Shown here in pieces: positions 18,287 through 26,827 of a stretch of DNA of 61,094 bases. Location of the stretch: positions 1 through 61,094 of the forward strand of contig JAFGIW010000130.1 of NCBI GenBank assembly GCA_016929415.1, given 5' to 3'. The stretch comes from Chitinispirillaceae bacterium. GTDB taxonomy: Bacteria; Fibrobacterota; Chitinivibrionia; Chitinivibrionales; Chitinispirillaceae. A program made the position numbers and the translations under genes. Each line of letters opens with the position of its first letter. Position 1 is the first letter of the stretch. The notes under the pieces were generated by a model that worked only from the letters and a program-made list of their open reading frames with translations, had not been told where the DNA came from and searched no databases.

Positions 18287-19351
18287 TTATATTCCAATAA
18301 GTTCGCACAGTCGTGCGGCGATACGGTCGAGCGGCAGAACTTCATCGGCGAGACCTGCCCGGACGATGCTTCCCGGCATTCCCCAAACGATGGAAGTCTT
18401 CTCATCCTGTGCCACCAGGAACCCCCCATGCCGTTTGACCGTTTTGGCGCCTTTTGTACCGTCGCTGCCCATTCCGGTAAGTACCACCGCAAGTGCGCGG
18501 TTCCCGAGCAGCGGAGCGGCGGACCGGAAAAGAACATCCGCCGCGGGTTTACACCCGTTCTCCAACGGCCCGTCGGCAATGCGCATGCGTATTTTTCCGC
18601 GTGTTTCGCCATGCAGCATACAGTGGAATCCGCCGGGAGCGAGATATGCCTTTCCCCGTACCGGTTCCTCATTGTCCTCGGCTTCCTTGATGTGAAGGCT
18701 CGATTTACGGTCGAGTGCCGCCGCCATGGGTCCGGTAAATTCTTTCGGCATGTGCAAAACGATAATGAGCGGTACAGGAAAAGTCGCGGGAATACCGGGA
18801 AGCAGATCCATCAGGGCCACCGGTCCGCCCGTCGATACGCCGATAAGGACGGCATCGAATTTCGGAACGGTTGCCGGCGGGTATTCCCCGCCGGATGCCG
18901 GAGCGGTCGCAACGAAACGATACTCATGATTTTTTTCAACCTCATTGCGGCGTGCGCGATGTGAATACCGTTTAATGGAATAACACCGTATCTTGGAAAG
19001 AAGAAGATTGTGGGTGGAATCGCTTTTGTCGGATACGGCCAGATAATCGATCGCACCGCACGCAAGTGCCGCCACGACATACCTTGCCGAATCAGGATCA
19101 TTGCCGACGACCAGTATAATAATTCCCGTTTCAGGATATTCACGGGTGACAGCGTCGCAGAATTCTTCTATGCGGGGTCCCGCCTGCACCAAAACGATAT
19201 CCGGTGCATACAACCGTATCGCATCCAGTCCGGAACGAAAGTCGGGCGCCGTTCCCGCGATTTCGATGTCACGGGTTTCTTTGACGGCGTTGGCGACAAA
19301 TGCGGCACTCGCCTTGGAAGCTTGAACGATAATAAGGCCGATACGCTTCAT
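18287..19351 (-). CDS. cheB: CheB methylesterase with a degenerate receiver domain
   Basis: A 354-residue CheB. The C-terminal methylesterase has an intact catalytic triad: Ser in LIGVSTGGP, His in VLHMPKEFTGP and Asp in LTGMGSDGTKG. The N-terminal domain has receiver length and spacing but lacks the residues needed for phosphorylation. The acidic pair VDDS is V9-Q-A-S, the acceptor Asp is Gln56 (PDIVLVQAGP), and the conserved Lys of the KP motif is absent (DYLAVSDK). It therefore probably cannot be activated by CheA in the usual way and may be constitutive or controlled by protein contacts. It sits 52 bp after the MCP gene and 4 bp before cheR. Confidence 0.93.
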   Translation of the reverse strand: MKRIGLIIVQASKASAAFVANAVKETRDIEIAGTAPDFRSGLDAIRLYAPDIVLVQAGPRIEEFCDAVTREYPETGIIILVVGNDPDSARYVVAALACGAIDYLAVSDKSDSTHNLLLSKIRCYSIKRYSHRARRNEVEKNHEYRFVATAPASGGEYPPATVPKFDAVLIGVSTGGPVALMDLLPGIPATFPVPLIIVLHMPKEFTGPMAAALDRKSSLHIKEAEDNEEPVRGKAYLAPGGFHCMLHGETRGKIRMRIADGPLENGCKPAADVLFRSAAPLLGNRALAVVLTGMGSDGTKGAKTVKRHGGFLVAQDEKTSIVWGMPGSIVRAGLADEVLPLDRIAARLCELIGI

Positions 19352-19403
19352 TGCCGGAGCTCCTGATACCCGGAAAATTTTCCTGCACGCATGAGAGCCA
19401 TGA

Positions 19404-20879
19404 TTATTTCTTAATCGCCTCTTCCAGTTTCAAAACGACATCGCTCATGCCGTCCACCGCCTGCATCATCTGCCCCATATTGTCACCGGCGGTTTTCGAC
19501 GCTGCGCTGGTATACCCGAGATAGCGGGTGGCTTCCTGTATCATGACGGAATTTTCGGCTATTCTATTGTTAAGCTCTGCGACACCGGTGGCCGCCTCCG
19601 CGATGTTTCGCGCCACTTCATTGGCGCCGCCGGCGATCTCGGCGACGCCCCGTGAGACATCCGAAGCGCCGCGGGCCGACTCATTGATGAATTTTGAAAT
19701 ATCATTGACGCCCAGCGCCGCCTCGGAAAGATTTTTACTCACCTCAAGCGTCCCTTGTGTCTGCCGGTCGACCATACCCGCGATATTCTTCTGAAGGTTA
19801 TTGATGGTCACGATGACTTCCGCTATTCGACTGATCGCCGATACCGCCTGCGATGTATTGCGTTGAATGCCCTGGATCTTCTCGGCGATGTCTTCGGTGG
19901 CGCTCTTCGTCTGCCGTGCGAGTTCCTTGACTTCATTCGCGACAACGGCAAAACCTTTTCCCGCCTCCCCCGCGCTGGCGGCTTCGATCGCGGCATTAAG
20001 CGCAAGAAGGTTCGTCTGCTGCGCAATGACCTGAATAACCGTGGTCACTTTACCGATTTCCTCGGCGCTTTTTCCTAGTTGATTCATAACCTCGCCGGTT
20101 TCCGAAGCGGTTTTTGTGGCCTCTTCGGCGACCGATGCGCCTTCTTTCGCATGTGAGGCAACGGACTGGATCGCAATAGTCATTTCTTTCAATGCTTCGT
20201 CGATCCGGTTCATATTGGTCGACATTTCAGTCGTCGTTGTCGCGAGGCTTGTCATGCCCGCGCTTATTTCTTCCGATGAGGTGGCGACGGTCCCGATGTT
20301 CGAAGATATTTCCTCCGCGGCATTGACAATAGTCGCTACATTCGTCGACATCTGTTCCGATGTAGCGGCGGTTGAGACCGAGTTATTCGAAATCTCCTTG
20401 ACGATTTCCGCGCTGCTCGTTGTTTCTTTGGCGCAGTCCCGGATTTTATTCGATAAATTCAGACAGACATCAAGCTGTACCTTTTCGGCAACGGATAGTT
20501 CCGCGGTGCTCGTTTTTATCTTTTCCATGAGTGCTCGTTGGCGTAAAAATATGGCTTCGACCGATTCGGTCAGGCGGTTGAGTTCTGCATTGCCGCCGCG
20601 CGGAAAAACCGGTTGTGAAGCGCCGTCCACGGCGATGGTTTCGATTGCGGCGGAAAGTGAGCGTAACGGTGAACGGATCCCGGCGCTGAAAATCAGCATT
20701 ATAAACAGAACCATTGCCGCTGAAGCAACCGCGGAGCCCGCTTCGATCCATTGCACCGGTATTGCGGTGGCGGTGTGAAGGACATACGCCAGAACGGCGG
20801 GAACAATTGCAATAATCATCAGTCCCGGATACAGGACCGGCGCCTTCGACTTTTTTACCTTGTTGATTGATTTTTTCAT
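19404..20879 (-). CDS. Methyl-accepting chemotaxis protein without a periplasmic sensor domain
   Basis: A 491-residue chemoreceptor when started at the ATG at 20879, which is preceded by GGAGGAGAGG; a TTG start at 20924 overlapping the cheW stop is possible but less likely. Two hydrophobic helices near the N-terminus ([17 protein letters not shown] and [15 protein letters not shown]) are joined by only about 20 residues, so there is no extracytoplasmic ligand domain. The long cytoplasmic part is a standard coiled-coil signalling rod with the conserved tip [18 protein letters not shown]. It must sense something in or near the membrane, or a partner protein. Its place between cheW and cheB makes it the dedicated receptor of this array. 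With the hydrogenase genes downstream, redox or H2 status is a plausible stimulus, by inference. Confidence 0.93.
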   Translation of the reverse strand: MKKSINKVKKSKAPVLYPGLMIIAIVPAVLAYVLHTATAIPVQWIEAGSAVASAAMVLFIMLIFSAGIRSPLRSLSAAIETIAVDGASQPVFPRGGNAELNRLTESVEAIFLRQRALMEKIKTSTAELSVAEKVQLDVCLNLSNKIRDCAKETTSSAEIVKEISNNSVSTAATSEQMSTNVATIVNAAEEISSNIGTVATSSEEISAGMTSLATTTTEMSTNMNRIDEALKEMTIAIQSVASHAKEGASVAEEATKTASETGEVMNQLGKSAEEIGKVTTVIQVIAQQTNLLALNAAIEAASAGEAGKGFAVVANEVKELARQTKSATEDIAEKIQGIQRNTSQAVSAISRIAEVIVTINNLQKNIAGMVDRQTQGTLEVSKNLSEAALGVNDISKFINESARGASDVSRGVAEIAGGANEVARNIAEAATGVAELNNRIAENSVMIQEATRYLGYTSAASKTAGDNMGQMMQAVDGMSDVVLKLEEAIKK

Positions 20880-20920
20880 ATGCCTCTCCTCCAATAAACG
20901 ATTCCGTACCGTGGTACGAC

Positions 20921-21433
20921 TCAAGAAACCGTAGTATCTATACTTATCAATTTCCCCGCATTCAATAAAATTACCGGTTGCGATTTCAGATTGATGACGC
21001 CTTCCATATAGTGTCTGTTATGCTCCTTCAGATGCGAGGGCGTTCCCTCGATCGCCGATGTTTCAACACTCAGAATATCGCCCACGGCATCGAAAAGAAA
21101 ACCTACCGGCTTGTCTCCCAGTACTTCTGCGTCAAACGAAGGCCGGAAATCGGTGACCGTTCCTAATTCACGCGTGGTCTTTACAATCATTATTTGAGCC
21201 ATGGAACGGATCGATTGTTTATTTCCACCAAGAATAACGGCTATATCCATTACAAGCACGACAAGCCCTCTGATAGTGACGATCCCGCTGATCTCATGCC
21301 GGATTAACGGAACGGGAGTTATCGGCACGGAAGGAGTAATTTCTTTAATGATGCGAATATCAAATCCGTAGACCACATCGTCAAGGAGAAACGTGACGAT
21401 CTGACGGGAGCTCATATTTTTTTTTCTTGCCAT
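20921..21433 (-). CDS. cheW: Chemotaxis coupling protein CheW
   Basis: A 170-residue CheW that links the receptor to CheA. The family fold is recognisable in [46 protein letters not shown] and [18 protein letters not shown]. It begins 4 bp after cheA, which suggests coupled translation; no strong Shine-Dalgarno sequence is visible, and a second Met at residue 7 is an alternative start. It is followed by the MCP gene. Length is typical. Confidence 0.93.
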   Translation of the reverse strand: MARKKNMSSRQIVTFLLDDVVYGFDIRIIKEITPSVPITPVPLIRHEISGIVTIRGLVVLVMDIAVILGGNKQSIRSMAQIMIVKTTRELGTVTDFRPSFDAEVLGDKPVGFLFDAVGDILSVETSAIEGTPSHLKEHNRHYMEGVINLKSQPVILLNAGKLISIDTTVS

Positions 21434-21437
21434 GGCA

Positions 21438-24400
21438 TTACCGCATTTTTGCTTTAGTCAGAATGGTTTCAAAGCAGGATATGATCCGGGGAAGGTTACC
21501 TTTCGAACAGAATGCGTCAAATCCGGCGTCCAGCGCTCGTGGTCGGGCAACCGTCTCATCCATTGCCGAAATCCCCATCAGGGGCAGCGAACGGTGATTT
21601 TCGCTGGATCGTAAATGTCGTGCCAGTTCGAACCCGTCCATAACCGGCATTTCAAGATCGCTGATGACCCCGTCCACCGGCGTATGTTCCACAATTTCCA
21701 GCGCTTCCCTGCCGTTTACCGCGACAGTCACGAGTACCCCTATCCCCCGCAGGTAGGAGCCGAGAAGCGCACTGAAAAAAGATGAATCTTCCACAAGAAC
21801 AACGCGTCGTTGTTTGATCTTGTTTCGATCTTCCGAGGAATACCACCCCGGCTCGACCGCATCGACAAGCGCGCAAAGGTCGAGAATACCCGTCAGGTGT
21901 CCGTCGACAAGTTGCGTTCCAATAATGATGTTCTGGCCGACGGGACCGGGTTCGATACTGTTTTCCGTATCGACAATGTCGATTATCTCCGCGGCGGCAA
22001 CGCCGATGGGTTTGCCTATCCGCGGAATAATGGTAAAAAGGTATGGCGAATCGCCGCATATCGAAATATTGTTGATTACCTTTTCAAGACGCACCAGGGG
22101 TACCACCGAATTTCCGAAACGAAGATATTCGCGGCCGCCGGATGTCTGCAGTTCATTGACGGAAACCTCGTCCACCCGCAGAAGAAGGCTGAGCGGAAGT
22201 GCGAACCGTTCCTTTCCTCCCGCCGAAAACACCAGCATTTTCTGACGGTCGTCGTCACTGCTGCGTGATTTTACCGTTTTCGTATCTGTTGTATCGCAAC
22301 GCACCCCGCCCGTCCGGGCCAACTCAGGCACATCGATGATCAGGGCGGTCGAACCGTCGCCCAGGACGGTAATACCCGCATATACCCGGCATTTTTCAAG
22401 ATGTTCGTGCAGCGGTTTGACCACGATTTCCTCGGTGTCGACTATTGTTTCGACACATAGACCGAATTGGTCGCTCCCGACCTGCAGAACGATAATATAC
22501 AGTGAGTTGAGGATCGATGTCCGCCGGTCGCGGGGGCCCTTTCGCTTGTCATGGTTGACGTTGCCCTGCTTCTGACGACGGTCGGGGGCTTGTTTGCGAC
22601 GATCCATTTTTCTCTCGTTCGTTTCCGGATCCCGGTACGTGGGCCTGATTTCAAGCACTTTTGACAACCGCATCAACGGCAGCATTTTACCGCGCAGCCA
22701 GTAGACCTCTTTATCGTCTATTTCATGAATCGACTGGTATACTTCATCGCCATGCAGCCAGACCACTTCGTTGACGTTGACCTGAGGGATAGCAAAACAT
22801 TGCCCTTCAACGGTCAGAATCAGTGCGGGAATGATGGCCAGGGTCAGGGGGAGATTTATGGAAATTGTCGTACCCGCACCCGCCGCCGATTGGATTTCAA
22901 TAATTCCCCCGAATTTCTGGAAAGACGTTTTGACCACATCCATACCGACGCCCCGACCGGACAGATCGGTTACTTCGGAAGCGGTTGAAAATCCCGGCAG
23001 TAAAATCAGTTCGAATGCCTCGCGATCGGTCATCGCCGTTGCCGCGCTCAACGTACAGAGGCCTTTTTCGATTGCCGCCGAACGCAGTAGATGCGGATCG
23101 ATACCTTTTCCATCGTCATCGATCCGGATGTTGACCATTCCCGCCTGATGCCGTGCGGAAAGGCTGATGTGCCCGACGGCCGGTTTTCCCGCCAGTAAAC
23201 GGTCTTCCGCCGCTTCAAGACCGTGATCCGCCGCATTACGTACCAGATGGGTGAGCGGTTCGGCGATATTATCGACGATACTTTTATCGAGTTCGACATC
23301 GCCGCCGGAAATGTCGAGTTCTATTTCTTTTCCGAGCGTTCTGCTTAAATCCCTCACGACACGCGTGAAACGGCTGAAAACGTTCCCGACCGGTCGCATT
23401 CGCGTTCGCATGACCGTCATCTGAATTTCCATGGTTACCGTGTTGAGCCGCTGGTTTACCACTGAAAGTTCCTGCGTATTCCCCGCAATGATCAATTGGG
23501 TGTTCCGGTTTCTCACCACTACAAGCTCGCCCACCAGGTTCATGAGTTTGTCCAGTAATTCAACCGGTATACGAACCGCCTGTTCATCAACGGGAACGGC
23601 GACTGAAGCGGCGGGGCGGCTGTCGTCGTCAGTCAACAATTTCGGGGCCGGCCGGTTTTTTCCCGATGTCGATTTTACGGCAGTCGTTTTATTTTCAGGG
23701 AGAGGCTTTTTGATTTCCGCGGCACCCGTTTCCGCGCGTGCGACCCGATCACCGCCGTTCGCGGATGGGATTTCTTCAGGCGTATAGCGATAAAAAGAAA
23801 CGGGGATGACCTCAAGCCCCGGAAATAATATCTCGGGATCATCGATCACGGTTGCCAGAAGAAAGAAACAGGGCATCGTCCGGGCGGGATCTTTTACCGG
23901 TTCATTATAATCCGCTATAATCGTGCCGACGGAGCAGATCTTTTGATAGAGTTCCGCGGGGGTGCAGTTGCTCTTTTTACATTCGAGTACGATGTCCAGG
24001 GCAAATTCATACAGATGGAGCGACTGCGCCCGGACAACGGAGAGATCGCAGCGTTTCAAGTCGAAATAATGTTCGGCGGTTCCATCCTTTTCCGGTTTCG
24101 GCGCATTGCCCTGCGTCCTGATTTCATTGACGACACCCGTCAGCCCCTCAATGACCGTGCCGGTGTCCGTCAATAAACGTTCGTCGGCGGATGCAATGCA
24201 TGTTTTCAACCTGTCCAGACCGTCGAGAAGCAGTTGTGTGACGGCGCGGGTAGGTGCGGCCGACCCTTCACGGACCAGTCCGACGACATTCTCCATCGCA
24301 TGCGCCAGTTCCTTGATTCCGTTCAAATCGACACATGCAGCTCCGCCTTTGATCGAATGCAGCGCACGGAATAGCCGGTTTACCGTTTCGGCGTCGGGAT

Positions 24401-24500
24401 GTTCTCCCGACTGCTCGAGCGCGAGGACATCCTCCTCGGCGGTCAACAGTTGTTCGCGTGCTTCGGCGAAAAATTCATCGACAAAGTCATTCTGTGCCAA
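21438..24500 (-). CDS. cheA: Chemotaxis histidine kinase CheA with two CheW-like domains and a C-terminal receiver
   Basis: A 1020-residue hybrid CheA. In order: an Hpt domain with phosphoacceptor His48 in RALHSIKGGA; a variable region (about 110-300); the dimerisation domain (VELLDKLMNLVGELVVVRN); an ATPase domain with HLVRNAADHGLE, DDDGKGID and SGRGVGMDVVK; a first CheW-like domain interrupted by a very basic stretch (Arg/Lys-rich, near NERKMDRRKQ); a second CheW-like domain; and a C-terminal receiver with VVLVEDSS and SDLEMPVMDG. All kinase residues seem intact. The attached receiver could serve as a phosphate sink. It is the first gene of the operon, with a sigma70-type promoter at 24652-24680 and a leader of roughly 145 nt. 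No separate cheY is present. Confidence 0.95.
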   Translation of the reverse strand: MAQNDFVDEFFAEAREQLLTAEEDVLALEQSGEHPDAETVNRLFRALHSIKGGAACVDLNGIKELAHAMENVVGLVREGSAAPTRAVTQLLLDGLDRLKTCIASADERLLTDTGTVIEGLTGVVNEIRTQGNAPKPEKDGTAEHYFDLKRCDLSVVRAQSLHLYEFALDIVLECKKSNCTPAELYQKICSVGTIIADYNEPVKDPARTMPCFFLLATVIDDPEILFPGLEVIPVSFYRYTPEEIPSANGGDRVARAETGAAEIKKPLPENKTTAVKSTSGKNRPAPKLLTDDDSRPAASVAVPVDEQAVRIPVELLDKLMNLVGELVVVRNRNTQLIIAGNTQELSVVNQRLNTVTMEIQMTVMRTRMRPVGNVFSRFTRVVRDLSRTLGKEIELDISGGDVELDKSIVDNIAEPLTHLVRNAADHGLEAAEDRLLAGKPAVGHISLSARHQAGMVNIRIDDDGKGIDPHLLRSAAIEKGLCTLSAATAMTDREAFELILLPGFSTASEVTDLSGRGVGMDVVKTSFQKFGGIIEIQSAAGAGTTISINLPLTLAIIPALILTVEGQCFAIPQVNVNEVVWLHGDEVYQSIHEIDDKEVYWLRGKMLPLMRLSKVLEIRPTYRDPETNERKMDRRKQAPDRRQKQGNVNHDKRKGPRDRRTSILNSLYIIVLQVGSDQFGLCVETIVDTEEIVVKPLHEHLEKCRVYAGITVLGDGSTALIIDVPELARTGGVRCDTTDTKTVKSRSSDDDRQKMLVFSAGGKERFALPLSLLLRVDEVSVNELQTSGGREYLRFGNSVVPLVRLEKVINNISICGDSPYLFTIIPRIGKPIGVAAAEIIDIVDTENSIEPGPVGQNIIIGTQLVDGHLTGILDLCALVDAVEPGWYSSEDRNKIKQRRVVLVEDSSFFSALLGSYLRGIGVLVTVAVNGREALEIVEHTPVDGVISDLEMPVMDGFELARHLRSSENHRSLPLMGISAMDETVARPRALDAGFDAFCSKGNLPRIISCFETILTKAKMR

Positions 24501-24651
24501 TTTTAGGATCTCCGTATTTACCTGCCGGCTCTTCGGCCCGCATTAGGAAGACTATCGGGAGCGCGGATGTAAACAATCAAATTTCAGTTATTGAAAACCA
24601 TCACAATCGGTCCGCCGCGGACAATGAAGGTCAATGAAAAGCCGGAAAGTC

Positions 24652-24680
24652 AGTATACCATTGGAAAGCCGACTCTTCAA
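24652..24680 (-). promoter_or_regulatory. Sigma70-type promoter for the cheA operon
   Basis: On the minus strand TTGAAG and TATACT are separated by exactly 17 bp, about 150 bp before the cheA ATG. It is the only convincing promoter I see for the array from cheA onwards. Confidence 0.65.
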
Positions 24681-24760
24681 GAACATTGTTACAGCCGCAC
24701 TGGAAAGTTATATCGTTCGAAGATTATTAGTCTGTTGCAGCCTTGTCGGTGAATTCATAA

Positions 24761-24789
24761 TTGAAAAAGAGTTACATGATTGTTATAAT
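24761..24789 (+). promoter_or_regulatory. Sigma70-type promoter for the signalling block
   Basis: TTGAAA and TATAAT are separated by 17 bp. Transcription would start near 24796, giving a leader of about 78 nt before the REC-kinase gene at 24874. Confidence 0.7.
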
Positions 24790-24873
24790 TGAAAGGGCAC
24801 GTCCTTCTTAGCGTTCACGTCCATAACAATAAATGCCTGATCCGTAGTCTATTATATAATTTAAAAGACACCG

Positions 24874-26427
24874 ATGAATGCACTCAATGACCATTCCGAA
24901 ATCGTCGAACCGCACATCCTTGTAGCGGACGACGAAAGCGATATACGGGAATTGATATGCGAGATCCTTGCGAACGAGAATTACAACGTCGCTCCGTTTG
25001 ATCCGAATTCTCCGGACGAGCATGTTCTTCACATGCCGTACGATGTCGTTATCCTCGATATCTTCATGCCGAAATACAATGGTTTCACCCTCCGCGAGAA
25101 AGTGATGGAACATTCTCCCCACGCCCAGTTCATCGTCATTACCGGACAACCAGACTCCAGTATGATCGAGAGGGTGACGAAACTCGGGATTTACGGTTTC
25201 CTCACCAAGCCGTTTACCGTCGAGCAGATCAGATACACCGTCATGGGAGCGGTCCGCATGCGGAAGTTCCTGCGGAAAAGCCCTGGGAACGACGACAACG
25301 CGGCGACGAAGAAAATAGACCTTATCGGCGCGTTGCGGCGAATCGACGCGATCGTCAACTGCATGGGCGAAGGGCTTCTCGCCATTGACAATGACAACGC
25401 CGTCGCGCTCATGAACGGCGTGGCGGAAAAAATAACGGGCATGCGGTTCGGTGAATGCGCCGGCGTGCGCCTCGATCGCTGCAATGCAAGGACCGAGGTT
25501 AAGGAATACCTTCTGTCGCGCCTGGCGGAAACGGCTGCCGAAAATAAAGAAAATGCGCTGACGGTGCATATCGACGGCGCGGACGCCCGTTATTATACGG
25601 TGAACATGCAGGATGTCAGAAACGAATCCGGCGAACGGGTGGGCAGGGTGGTGCTGTTCGTGGACCGGACCGATGCAAAGCATATGGAGGCTCTGCGGGA
25701 TTCGTTTCTCAGCGTGGCGGCCCACGAGCTGAGGACGCCCATTGCCGTAATGATGAACTACCTCTGCCTGCTCAGGAAAAAGGATAACGACCGTGAAATG
25801 CGGACCATCGCGATAGAAGACATGCTTTCGGCGAGCCGGCGCATGAAATACCTCGTCAACAGCATCATCAACTTCGTCATGCTTTCCGGGCGGGATGTTT
25901 CGGTATACAAGACGGCTGTCGACATCGGTTCGATCATCCGCGGGGAAATGAAAAAAATCGAAAACGAAGCGAGGGAAAAAAACCTCACCTTCGAAGTGAC
26001 GAAGTCCCTTGCGTCGGCCCGTTTTTTTTCGGATCCGGATCTTGTTACGATCGCCGTTTATAATGTATTGAACAATGCGGTCAAGTACAACCGGGAGAAC
26101 GGCGCGGTGCGAATCGACATTAAAAACAGAGTCATTAGCGGGGAGCCGGGGATAGTGATCCACGTTGACGACGAGGGTGAAGGACTCTCTCCGCAGGTGG
26201 CGGGCACTCTTTTCGAGAGCTTCACCCAGGGGGAAGAGCATCTGACACGGATCCATTCGGGGCTCGGGACCGGGCTGTTTCTCGCGCAGCGGGCCGTACG
26301 ACTCCTGGGCGGCTTCCTCCGCGCCGAACCGCTGCCGGGCCGGGGAAGCAGGTTTTCGCTGGAGCTTCCCTGCAGCAGGACCGTAGCGGCGACCCGTGAA
26401 ATTTCAACGGATATTCAGCAATCTTGA
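24874..26427 (+). CDS. Histidine kinase, REC-PAS-HisKA-HATPase
   Basis: A soluble 517-residue kinase with an N-terminal receiver. The receiver (about 10-130) has VADDESD, the acceptor Asp in ILDIFMPKYNG and LTKPF. A PAS-like domain (about 155-275) precedes the kinase core. The phosphoacceptor His is in SVAAHELRTPIA (about residue 285), and ATP-site motifs are NNAVKYNRENG, DDEGEGLS and LGTGLFLAQ. This receiver-first arrangement suggests that its activity is set by phosphorylation from another kinase. It is the first gene of the block and is followed 12 bp later by a single-domain regulator. A long antisense frame over it is a composition effect. Confidence 0.92.
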   Translation: MNALNDHSEIVEPHILVADDESDIRELICEILANENYNVAPFDPNSPDEHVLHMPYDVVILDIFMPKYNGFTLREKVMEHSPHAQFIVITGQPDSSMIERVTKLGIYGFLTKPFTVEQIRYTVMGAVRMRKFLRKSPGNDDNAATKKIDLIGALRRIDAIVNCMGEGLLAIDNDNAVALMNGVAEKITGMRFGECAGVRLDRCNARTEVKEYLLSRLAETAAENKENALTVHIDGADARYYTVNMQDVRNESGERVGRVVLFVDRTDAKHMEALRDSFLSVAAHELRTPIAVMMNYLCLLRKKDNDREMRTIAIEDMLSASRRMKYLVNSIINFVMLSGRDVSVYKTAVDIGSIIRGEMKKIENEAREKNLTFEVTKSLASARFFSDPDLVTIAVYNVLNNAVKYNRENGAVRIDIKNRVISGEPGIVIHVDDEGEGLSPQVAGTLFESFTQGEEHLTRIHSGLGTGLFLAQRAVRLLGGFLRAEPLPGRGSRFSLELPCSRTVAATREISTDIQQS

Positions 26428-26439
26428 AATGGAGGAACC

Positions 26440-26808
26440 ATGGCGATAAAAGTGCTCGTTATCGACGATGAAAAGCTGCTCGTGAAATCCACCTGCATGG
26501 CCCTGTCGTTTTACGGATTCGAGGCAAAGGGGGCGCTCGACGGCAGGGAAGGCCTGGCGGAGGCGGTGAATTTCGGACCGCGGGTCATACTGCTCGACAT
26601 CATGATGCCGGGGATGGACGGGTGGGAGGTGCTGTCGCGGCTGAAGGCTGAGGAAGCGACGAAAAAGATACCCGTCATCATTTTCACCGCGAAGGAACAT
26701 CCCAACGGGACGGCGCTGGCGCGGTCGAAAGGGGCCGTGGATTACGTTCCGAAGCCGTTCGAGCCCGAAGATCTCGTCGCGGTGCTGAATAAATACACCG
26801 CAGTCTGA
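26440..26808 (+). CDS. Single-domain response regulator
   Basis: A 122-residue stand-alone receiver with acidic pair VIDDEK, acceptor Asp in LLDIMMPGMDGWE, Thr in IIFTAKE and Lys in VPKPFEPEDL; all phosphorylation residues are intact. It has no output domain, so it must act by protein contact or as a phosphorelay intermediate. It lies between two kinase genes (12 bp after one, 19 bp before the other). By sequence it is closer to phosphorelay receivers than to CheY. Confidence 0.93.
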   Translation: MAIKVLVIDDEKLLVKSTCMALSFYGFEAKGALDGREGLAEAVNFGPRVILLDIMMPGMDGWEVLSRLKAEEATKKIPVIIFTAKEHPNGTALARSKGAVDYVPKPFEPEDLVAVLNKYTAV

Positions 26809-26827
26809 TTTACCCAAGGAGAACCTC

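Larger units (their letters stand above)
24501..24873. other. Divergent intergenic region, 373 bp, with two promoters
   Basis: This gap separates the chemotaxis operon (minus) from the signalling block (plus). It contains one well-spaced promoter in each direction (24652-24680 minus; 24761-24789 plus) and no gene I can support. The two predicted promoters are about 80 bp apart, so a regulator bound between them could act on both operons. Confidence 0.6.

Noticed and set aside
18283..18672. N-terminal extension of cheR
   Set aside because: The extension overlaps cheB in another frame and its translation does not resemble CheR; the ATG at 18282 gives the normal family length.
24808..26256. 482-codon open frame antisense to the REC-PAS kinase
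   Set aside because: It mirrors a well-supported kinase gene, its translation is rich in His/Arg/Phe with no domain, and such frames are common opposite GC-rich genes.
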